Assembly (NCBI GenBank): GCA_016936335.1
Contig: JAFGXZ010000332.1
Location: 1 to 9,290 of the forward strand
Source: Fidelibacterota bacterium
GTDB taxonomy: Bacteria > Fidelibacterota > UBA2242
DNA length: 9,290 bases
Reading direction: 5' to 3'
Every line of letters begins with the position of its first letter. Position 1 is the stretch's first letter. A program made the translations under genes and the position numbers. This document shows, piece after piece, positions 1 through 4,950 of the stretch. Under the pieces are notes generated by a model that had not been told where the DNA came from, did no database searches, and worked only from the letters and a program-made list of their open reading frames with translations.

Positions 1-161
1 CCCGATAAATCACCGATTTCAACAATGCCGAAAAAATCGACATTTTTAATAGCTTTCGTGTCAAAGGAATCATTAACGGAAACTGAATTCCAATCCTGAG
101 CAGAACAACCTTGTCCTCGGAGTATATCAATCTCACTGCTGCTTATTTTTCGAAATGCCAT
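1..161 (-). CDS. DUF4954-like protein, N-terminal fragment (runs off the window)
   Basis: The first 53 codons of a gene continue beyond base 1. ATG is at 161-159, preceded by AAGG about 10 nt upstream. The translation begins MAFRKISSSEIDILRGQGCS and continues with AQDWNSVSVNDSF and KNVDFFGIVEIGDLS. The pattern 'I..L..QGC.A.DW..V.V...F....I.NV.F.G...IG' resembles, from memory, the start of DUF4954 proteins. These are large left-handed beta-helix proteins related to sugar-nucleotidyltransferase or acyltransferase folds, common in Bacteroidota and relatives; their function is not settled. The start lies 15 bp after the nagB stop, so it is probably the last visible gene of the ACP-synthetase-nagB operon. 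A role in amino-sugar or sugar-nucleotide metabolism fits that context but is inference. The family call rests on about 50 residues; the existence of the coding region is more certain than its name. Confidence 0.6.
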   Translation of the reverse strand, partial: MAFRKISSSEIDILRGQGCSAQDWNSVSVNDSFDTKAIKNVDFFGIVEIGDLS

Positions 162-176
162 CGTTAAATTACCTTA

Positions 177-986
177 TTATATTTTCGGAAAACGAGATAA
201 TGCCTTTTTCTCAATATCCTTGAAATATTTTACCGTACCAACCTTCATTTCCATTGTCGATTCGTCATCACAACAGATCATTCCGTGTTCATGCAGTTGC
301 AGCATTGAGACCGTCCACATGTGGTTTACGCCCTCTTCAACCACCTTTTGCAATGCCCGGGCTTTTTTATATCCATTGATAATAATCAACACCTGTTTAG
401 CGCTCATCACTGTGCCAACTCCAACCGTCAAAGCGGTTTTCGGAACTTTATTGATATCATTATCAAAAAAGCGGGAATTTGCCAGAATAGTATCATAGGT
501 AAGGGTTTTAATTCTAGTTTTTGAATTTAACGATGAGCCCGGTTCATTAAAAGCAATGTGCCCGTCAGGTCCGATCCCACCCAGGAAAAGATCAATTCCA
601 CCGGCTTTTTTAATTCGTTCTTCATAATCGTGGCACTCTTTTTCCAAATCCGAAGCATTCCCGTTCAGAATATTGATATTTTCTTTTGGAATATCGACAT
701 GACTGAATAGATTGTCCCACATAAAATAGTGATAACTTTCCGGGTGATCTTCGGGAATACCGACGTATTCATCCATATTGAATGTCACGACATTTTTAAA
801 TGATACTTTCCCCTCTTTGTACAATTTTATTAATGCCTTGTATGTCCCAATAGGTGAAGAACCGGTTGGCAATCCCAGTACATAGGGATTTTCGGCAGTC
901 GGTTTGGCACTATTAATTTTATGAGTAACATAATAAGCTACCCAATTGCTCAGTTTTTCGTAATTATCGTGAATTAGAATTCTCAT
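177..986 (-). CDS. nagB: Glucosamine-6-phosphate deaminase (NagB)
   Basis: This cytoplasmic enzyme converts glucosamine 6-phosphate to fructose 6-phosphate and ammonia, the last step of GlcNAc/glucosamine catabolism. The 269-residue length is typical of the family. The phosphate-binding loop LGLPTGSSPIGTY lies at 37-49. FNMDEYVG at 69-76 carries the general-base Asp72. GGIGPDGHIAFNEPGSS at 136-152 carries Asp141, His143 and Glu148, the catalytic residues of E. coli NagB at the same numbering, so the protein should be active. The start ATG at 986 follows AGAGAGG with a 7-nt spacer, 15 bp after the stop of the acyl-CoA synthetase. Translation therefore probably depends on the same mRNA as the upstream ACP and synthetase genes. 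No NagA or sugar transporter is visible here. The alternative 6-phosphogluconolactonase fold relatives are excluded by the full NagB motif set. Confidence 0.96.
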   Translation of the reverse strand: MRILIHDNYEKLSNWVAYYVTHKINSAKPTAENPYVLGLPTGSSPIGTYKALIKLYKEGKVSFKNVVTFNMDEYVGIPEDHPESYHYFMWDNLFSHVDIPKENINILNGNASDLEKECHDYEERIKKAGGIDLFLGGIGPDGHIAFNEPGSSLNSKTRIKTLTYDTILANSRFFDNDINKVPKTALTVGVGTVMSAKQVLIIINGYKKARALQKVVEEGVNHMWTVSMLQLHEHGMICCDDESTMEMKVGTVKYFKDIEKKALSRFPKI

Positions 987-1001
987 TGGAAAACCTCTCT
1001 T

Positions 1002-3149
1002 TTATTTTGAATTTGTCAATACCATGATTTTAGCATCGGCAATATAACAGCCTTTACCTTCTTCAAGAACAATCAGTGGATTTATATCCAACTCTTTGAT
1101 CTGAGGACAATCAGTAGCGAGTTTCGATAGGCGCATTATCGATTCGACAATTGACTGTATATCACTGACCGCTTTTCCGCGTGCGCCTTTCAAAATGGCA
1201 GATGATTTAATTTCATTAATCATCGATGTTGCTGAAATTTCATCAACCGGGGCAATTCTGAAACTGACGTCCTTGAAAATTTCAACGAAAATACCACCCA
1301 GGCCGAACATAATCACTGAATTGAAGGACGGATCGCGTTTAAGACCAAGAATGACTTCTTCACCGGAAGAAATCATTTTTGTAACCAGAACACCCTTCAA
1401 TTTTGCCCCCGGCTGCTTTGTCTGTACATTTTTTAAAATGGTTTCATAGGCAGTTCTTGCATCATCGTTATTTTGAATATTTAAAACAACCCCACCGACA
1501 TCAAATTTATGGACAATGTCTTCGGACATTACTTTCATGACAACCGGAAAACCAATTTTCTCAGCGTATTGTACTGCTTTATCCGGGGTGTTAGCCAGGT
1601 AACTTTCCAGAACCGGCAACCCGTATGCTCCAAGTACTTTCAGAGCGGTTTCTTCTGTCAGATATCCAATGTTTTTCGCGATGGCATTATTTAGTATTTC
1701 CTTTGCAATCTCCGGTTTTAAATCGTTAAAAATACGTTCCTTCTTAACTATATCATGTTTTTGCTGATTGAATTTATAAACCGTCGCAACGGCTTTGCTC
1801 ATGGATTCCGGCAGCGAATAGTGAGGAATTTTATTCCGTTGCAGAACATCAATTCCCTCCTGAACATCGGCAGCGCCCATAAAAGACGTATAGACCGGTT
1901 TTTTATAATGGCTGGAAACCTTGGCTATTTCCCGGGCAATGAGATCAATATCGGTCATGGATTGTGGTGTTAGGATCACAAAAACCGCATCGACCGCCGG
2001 GTCATTAAACGCTGATGTCAACGCAATATTATAACGATCGGCGCGGGCATCCCCAATTACATCCACAGGATTTTTTATGTTTGCGGTTTTGGGCAGATTC
2101 TTTTTTAATATTGCCGTTGTTTCTTCTGAAAAGGCTGCCAATTTCAATCCATCATGAATAGCAGCGTCAGTCGTTAGGACACCCGGACCACCGGCATTGG
2201 TAATAATCGCAATGTTGTTTGTTTTAGGAGGTGGCTGATAAGCAAATGCAATGGCAATATTGAACATCTCTTCAATATTACTGCAACGAATAATGCCGGA
2301 TTGTTTAAATGCCGCGTCACAAATTTCATCACTGCCGGCCAATGACCCGGTATGGGATGCAGCTGCGGAAGCACCTTCACTTGTACGCCCGGATTTGAGA
2401 ATCAGGATCGGTTTTCCACTTGTTGAAATAACATCCTGGGCAGCTTTCATTAACGCAATTCCGTCGGAAACTTCCTCAAGATACATTAAAATAACCTTTG
2501 TCTTTGGATCATCTTTCAGATAATACAACAAGTCGATTTCACTGATATCGGCTTTGTTTCCAAAACTGATGAATTTTGAAAATCCAATATGTTTTGCCTG
2601 GGCATAATCAAGTACGGCGGTACACAAGGCCCCACTCTGTGAAAGAAATCCGATGGTCCCTTCCTCCGGCATTTTCCGTGCAAAAGATGCATTGATTCGC
2701 GAACTGGGATCCGTATTGATGACTCCAAGACAGTTAGGACCAATAAAGGACATATCATATTTATCGGCAATCGCCTTGATCTGTTTTTCCCGTTCAATGC
2801 CTTCTCCGCCAACCTCTTTAAAACCGGCCGAAATGATAATCGCTGATTTGATCCCTTTCTGTCCGCATTGTTCCAGTGCCATATGGCAAACCGATGACGG
2901 AAAAACCAGTATTGCAAGATCGACAGGATCGTTGATATCCACAACATATTGATAGGATTTGATTCCGGAAATGAATTTTTCCCGTGGACTTACCGGAAAT
3001 ACGATTCCATTAAAATCGGCTTTTAAGATATTCGCAAGAATATCATGAGGAACAGTCCCACGTACTTTATTGGCTCCTATAATGGCCACCGAATCGGGAT
3101 AAAATATTTTTTCAAGATTCTTTTTATGAATTTCAGATTTCAATGTCAT
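1002..3149 (-). CDS. NDP-forming acetyl/acyl-CoA synthetase, fused alpha-beta type (acetate-CoA ligase)
   Basis: This 715-residue single-chain enzyme belongs to the ADP-forming acetyl-CoA synthetase family. It interconverts acyl-CoA + ADP + Pi with acid + CoA + ATP and is often used by fermenters to make ATP from acetyl-CoA. A CoA-binding Rossmann domain (about 14-140) holds SVAIIGANKVRG at 20-31 and FIGPNCLGV at 135-143. Succinyl-CoA-ligase-like domains (about 160-460) hold GFLSQSGAL at 167-175 and SHTGSLAGSDE at 265-275; His266 is the expected phosphohistidine. A C-terminal ATP-grasp domain (about 485-710) holds GFPVVMKV (533-540), HKFDVGGV (547-554), FGLGGIFVEI (615-624) and ELDINPL (686-692). 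There is no GNAT tail, so it is not a Pat-type protein acetyltransferase. GGAG lies 5 nt before the ATG. The ACP gene ends 19 bp upstream and nagB follows 15 bp downstream. Substrate chain length and nucleotide (ADP or GDP) cannot be read from the sequence. Confidence 0.93.
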   Translation of the reverse strand: MTLKSEIHKKNLEKIFYPDSVAIIGANKVRGTVPHDILANILKADFNGIVFPVSPREKFISGIKSYQYVVDINDPVDLAILVFPSSVCHMALEQCGQKGIKSAIIISAGFKEVGGEGIEREKQIKAIADKYDMSFIGPNCLGVINTDPSSRINASFARKMPEEGTIGFLSQSGALCTAVLDYAQAKHIGFSKFISFGNKADISEIDLLYYLKDDPKTKVILMYLEEVSDGIALMKAAQDVISTSGKPILILKSGRTSEGASAAASHTGSLAGSDEICDAAFKQSGIIRCSNIEEMFNIAIAFAYQPPPKTNNIAIITNAGGPGVLTTDAAIHDGLKLAAFSEETTAILKKNLPKTANIKNPVDVIGDARADRYNIALTSAFNDPAVDAVFVILTPQSMTDIDLIAREIAKVSSHYKKPVYTSFMGAADVQEGIDVLQRNKIPHYSLPESMSKAVATVYKFNQQKHDIVKKERIFNDLKPEIAKEILNNAIAKNIGYLTEETALKVLGAYGLPVLESYLANTPDKAVQYAEKIGFPVVMKVMSEDIVHKFDVGGVVLNIQNNDDARTAYETILKNVQTKQPGAKLKGVLVTKMISSGEEVILGLKRDPSFNSVIMFGLGGIFVEIFKDVSFRIAPVDEISATSMINEIKSSAILKGARGKAVSDIQSIVESIMRLSKLATDCPQIKELDINPLIVLEEGKGCYIADAKIMVLTNSK

Positions 3150-3168
3150 CTACACTCCGGAATAAAGA

Positions 3169-3408
3169 TTAAAGATAGTTGTAAATAAATTCGACGGCAT
3201 CGGATACAGTTTGTACGGCAAGTGCCTTATCTTCATCCATCTCAATATTGAATTCTTCTTCAAACCCGGCAATTAATTCAAGACTCTGCATGGAATCTGC
3301 TCCAAGATCGAAAATAAAATTGGCATCCGGAGATATTTCCGATGCATCCATTTTCAGCACTTTGGCAACAACACTTATAACCTGTTTCTGAACGTCGCTT
3401 TTTTCCAT
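3169..3408 (-). CDS. Acyl carrier protein
   Basis: This small acidic carrier of 79 residues tethers acyl groups on a 4'-phosphopantetheine arm. The motif DLGADSMQSLELI at 34-46 gives Ser39 as the attachment site; DSM replaces the usual DSL, a common variant. The acidic helix 2 (EEEFNIEMDED, 50-60) that contacts partner enzymes is present. An ATG at 3420 would add four residues but lies inside the Shine-Dalgarno sequence. GGAGG at 3418-3414 sits 5 nt before the ATG at 3408, so 3408 is the start. No fatty-acid synthesis genes (fabD, fabG, fabF) are adjacent; instead the NDP-forming acyl-CoA synthetase follows after 19 bp. It could be the housekeeping AcpP or a dedicated carrier for an acyl group handled by that synthetase; the sequence alone does not decide, so no symbol is given. 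Confidence 0.93.
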   Translation of the reverse strand: MEKSDVQKQVISVVAKVLKMDASEISPDANFIFDLGADSMQSLELIAGFEEEFNIEMDEDKALAVQTVSDAVEFIYNYL

Positions 3409-3413
3409 TATTT

Positions 3414-3418
3414 CCTCC
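3414..3418 (-). promoter_or_regulatory. Ribosome binding site deciding the ACP start
   Basis: GGAGG on the minus strand lies 5 nt before the ATG at 3408. The upstream in-frame ATG at 3420-3418 shares its G with this site, so it cannot be served by it and has no good site of its own. This supports a 79-residue rather than an 83-residue carrier protein. Confidence 0.85.
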
Positions 3419-3569
3419 ATTATTTTTTATTTGTGCAAAGAAAGATATACAGTTTGTCCGTTGAAAATATGAGCGGTAAATCATTTTTTGTGGATATTTT
3501 AGCGGTTCTGTAAACCTGACAAAAAACTATTTAAAACAATGATTAAAAGAAAAAGATTTCTAGTAAAGA

Positions 3570-3598
3570 TTTATAATAATTGGATGGGTTTTTGTAAA
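3570..3598 (-). promoter_or_regulatory. Candidate sigma-70-like promoter for the ACP-synthetase-nagB operon
   Basis: On the minus strand, TTTACA (3598-3593) is separated by 17 nt from TATAAA (3575-3570). Each box matches 5 of 6 consensus positions at optimal spacing. Transcription would start near 3563 and leave a leader of about 155 nt before the ACP start. The promoter lies just past the hairpin that probably ends thioredoxin transcription, a sensible position. A second candidate nearer the gene, TTGTCA-15-TAAAAT in the 3490-3520 area, has poorer spacing. The stretch is very AT-rich, so chance matches are likely. Confidence 0.4.
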
Positions 3599-3602
3599 AC
3601 AT

Positions 3603-3631
3603 TTGCCCAATAATAAACAATTATCGGGCAA
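3603..3631 (-). terminator. Likely transcription terminator hairpin after the thioredoxin gene
   Basis: Two 12-nt arms (TTGCCCAATAAT at 3603-3614 and ATTATCGGGCAA at 3620-3631) flank a 5-nt loop. In the minus-strand transcript the single mismatch becomes a G-U wobble, so the stem is continuous over 12 pairs; on the plus strand it is an A-C mismatch. This asymmetry favours a function in minus-strand RNA. The stem ends about 60 nt after the thioredoxin stop and is followed by AUGUUUU, a short and imperfect U-tract. Termination is likely but may be leaky; an attenuator or mRNA-stability hairpin is the alternative. Confidence 0.55.
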
Positions 3632-3653
3632 GTTTCAAGGAAAATATGTATTG

Positions 3654-3674
3654 TTAGTAAGGTTTCGTTACTAA
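3654..3674. repeat. Perfect inverted repeat just after the thioredoxin stop
   Basis: TTAGTAA (3654-3660) and TTACTAA (3668-3674) are perfect complements around a 7-nt spacer. The repeat begins 18 bp past the thioredoxin stop. No U-tract follows in either direction and the stem is A/T-rich, so it is a weak terminator on its own. It could be a protein-binding dyad or simply an mRNA 3' structure next to the stronger hairpin at 3603-3631. Confidence 0.4.
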
Positions 3675-3692
3675 TTAAAATCTAAGGACAAA

Positions 3693-4067
3693 TTAAGCCA
3701 ATACCTTCTCATTTACGACTTCCAGTACCTCGCGAATCGCATTTTCAATATTGGTTTTAGGAAGTGCACCGACGGCCATTTGGGGATTTCCCGTCTTTGG
3801 TACAAAAAGTATTGATGGTATACTTCGGATTCCAAATACAGAAGCCAATTCTTGTTCCTGCTCCGTGTCAACCTTATAGACATTCAGTTTGCCTTTATAT
3901 TCTTCCGATATCTCTTCAAGTATTGGTGCAATCATTTTGCATGGTGAACACCAGTCCGCATAAAAATCAATGATACAGGGCAGACCACCTTCGAACTTCC
4001 ATTCTGCATTTTTTTCAAAGTCAAAAACCTTTGTCTTAAATTCTTCTTTTTTCAAATGTTCGGTCAT
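3693..4067 (-). CDS. Thioredoxin-like protein with WCSPC active site
   Basis: A cytoplasmic thiol-disulfide reductase of 124 residues with no signal peptide or membrane segment. A thioredoxin fold is clear: DFYADWCSPCK at 34-44 with redox cysteines 40 and 43, the buried acid Asp34 before the active site, and RSIPS at 81-85 with the conserved cis-Pro84. Ser replaces Gly in the usual WCGPC, a variant known in some thioredoxins that can shift the redox potential. An ATG at 4112 would add 15 residues (YHSCIILKGKKGRI after Met) with no match to the fold. The ATG at 4067 has AAGGA 6 nt upstream, so 4067 is chosen. The gene is alone on its transcript, divergent from the HTH-EIIA operon and upstream of the ACP operon. 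No thioredoxin reductase is nearby. The extra N-terminal segment (1-29) is somewhat longer than in E. coli TrxA. Confidence 0.93.
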   Translation of the reverse strand: MTEHLKKEEFKTKVFDFEKNAEWKFEGGLPCIIDFYADWCSPCKMIAPILEEISEEYKGKLNVYKVDTEQEQELASVFGIRSIPSILFVPKTGNPQMAVGALPKTNIENAIREVLEVVNEKVLA

Positions 4068-4092
4068 TATTCTTCCTTTCTTTCCTTTTAAG

Positions 4093-4143
4093 ATTATACA
4101 ACTATGATACAACGTGCATAATTTGGTTACGTGTTTTATTATA
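4093..4143 (-). promoter_or_regulatory. Candidate -10 elements for the thioredoxin gene
   Basis: Two perfect TATAAT hexamers lie on the minus strand upstream of the thioredoxin start, at 4143-4138 and 4098-4093. They would give leaders of roughly 64 and 19 nt. Neither has a convincing -35 box at 16-18 nt. The region is AT-rich, so only the general statement that the promoter lies in this divergent intergenic stretch is firm. Confidence 0.3.
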
Positions 4144-4209
4144 CAGCAGAAGAACTGTCATTTTTACAGCAATTTTTCCTGAATTAATTCTAATATAAAT
4201 CTTTGCAAA

Positions 4210-4227
4210 TTCAATCGTATGATTGAA
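4210..4227. promoter_or_regulatory. Dyad (candidate operator) overlapping the -35 box of the HTH-EIIA operon
   Basis: TTCAATC (4210-4216) and GATTGAA (4221-4227) form a perfect 7-bp inverted repeat around GTAT. The right arm covers five of the six bases of the -35 hexamer TTGAAA. A protein bound here would block RNA polymerase, so a repressor site is plausible. The DNA-binding protein encoded immediately downstream is a candidate ligand, but nothing in the sequence proves the pairing. Confidence 0.45.
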
Positions 4228-4251
4228 ATACTATGAAATATATGCTATATT
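4223..4251 (+). promoter_or_regulatory. Promoter of the HTH-EIIA / antiporter operon
   Basis: TTGAAA (4223-4228) and TATATT (4246-4251) are 17 nt apart, with an extended -10 TG at 4243-4244. This is the best sigma-70-type promoter in the window. Transcription would begin near 4258 and give a short leader of about 36 nt ahead of the ATG at 4294, whose GGAG lies at 4282-4285. Confidence 0.65.
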
Positions 4252-4293
4252 AAGTTGATAATTGATAATATTTTACATTATGGAGTTTTACTC

Positions 4294-4950
4294 ATGAAAG
4301 ATATAATGACACTTGAAGAACTGGCTGCTTATTTACGCGTTTCAGAACGAACTGTGTATGACTGGGCTAATAAAGGTGAAATCCCGGGAGGTAAAATCGG
4401 GACTTCATGGCGATTCAAACGAGATGATATTGAAAACTGGGTCAATCAAAAACTTTCTCCCAGAATTCAATCCAATGTTGCTAATTCACCTTCACTGTCA
4501 GCAATATTAAAGCCTGACCGGGTCGTGCTTCTGGAAAGTCACAGCAAGGAAGAAGCGTTAAATACATTAATTGACCTCTGTAGTGATATCCCGGGATTAT
4601 CAGGTCGAATTGAACTTGCGGATGCCGTATTTAAACGGGAAAAACTGATGAGCACCGGAATTGGTTTATCTATTGCAGTTCCTCATGTCCGCTTAAATTC
4701 AATTAACGAAATCCAGATGGCGTTTGCAGTCAATCGAACCGGCATAGAAGATTATGAGTCACTTGATAATGTCCCGGTCAGACTCATCGTATTAATCATT
4801 GCAGGGCGTAATCAGCATAACTTCTACATTCAAACGCTATCACGGATTTCCCGATTACTGAAAAACGAGATTATCCGTGAACGGCTCTATAATTGCAGGA
4901 ATAGTAAAGAAATTTACGATATCATTATCGAGGGGGATAATCAGAGATGA
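4294..4950 (+). CDS. Excisionase-type HTH domain fused to PTS EIIA type-2 (PtsN-like) domain
   Basis: A 218-residue two-domain protein. Residues 5-52 form a MerR/excisionase-type helix-turn-helix (MTLEELAAYLRVSERTVYDW, then GEIPGGKIGTSWRFKRDDIENWV), a DNA-binding module. Residues about 66-215 form a PTS EIIA type-2 (fructose/PtsN) domain. In IAVPHVRL (127-134), His131 is the expected phospho-acceptor, and LIVLIIAG...YIQTLSRISRLL (164-189) is the conserved second half. There is no EIIB, EIIC or HPr nearby, so the domain is probably regulatory rather than a sugar transporter part. The ATG at 4255 would add 13 residues but lies at the predicted transcription start; the ATG at 4294 has GGAG 8 nt upstream and is chosen. 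The stop overlaps the next gene as ATGA, implying translational coupling. A likely job is sensing phosphorylation state and controlling this operon or the antiporter (inference). Confidence 0.92.
   Translation: MKDIMTLEELAAYLRVSERTVYDWANKGEIPGGKIGTSWRFKRDDIENWVNQKLSPRIQSNVANSPSLSAILKPDRVVLLESHSKEEALNTLIDLCSDIPGLSGRIELADAVFKREKLMSTGIGLSIAVPHVRLNSINEIQMAFAVNRTGIEDYESLDNVPVRLIVLIIAGRNQHNFYIQTLSRISRLLKNEIIRERLYNCRNSKEIYDIIIEGDNQR

Noticed and set aside
220..524. Plus-strand open frames within the nagB region
   Set aside because: They are antisense to a fully conserved NagB and have no start site, family pattern or coding character of their own.
2174..2952. Several open frames of 68-143 codons on both strands inside the acyl-CoA synthetase gene
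   Set aside because: The synthetase frame has intact family motifs throughout; the other frames show compositionally odd translations and no recognisable domain.
3278..3484. Minus-strand frame overlapping the ACP gene
   Set aside because: It overlaps the ACP reading frame and its start lacks a ribosome binding site; the ACP frame carries the phosphopantetheine motif.
4146..4176. Small CTGT/ACAG inverted repeat and repeated CTG triplets in the divergent intergenic region
   Set aside because: Four-base arms are expected by chance in AT-rich DNA, and they do not align with a promoter element convincingly.
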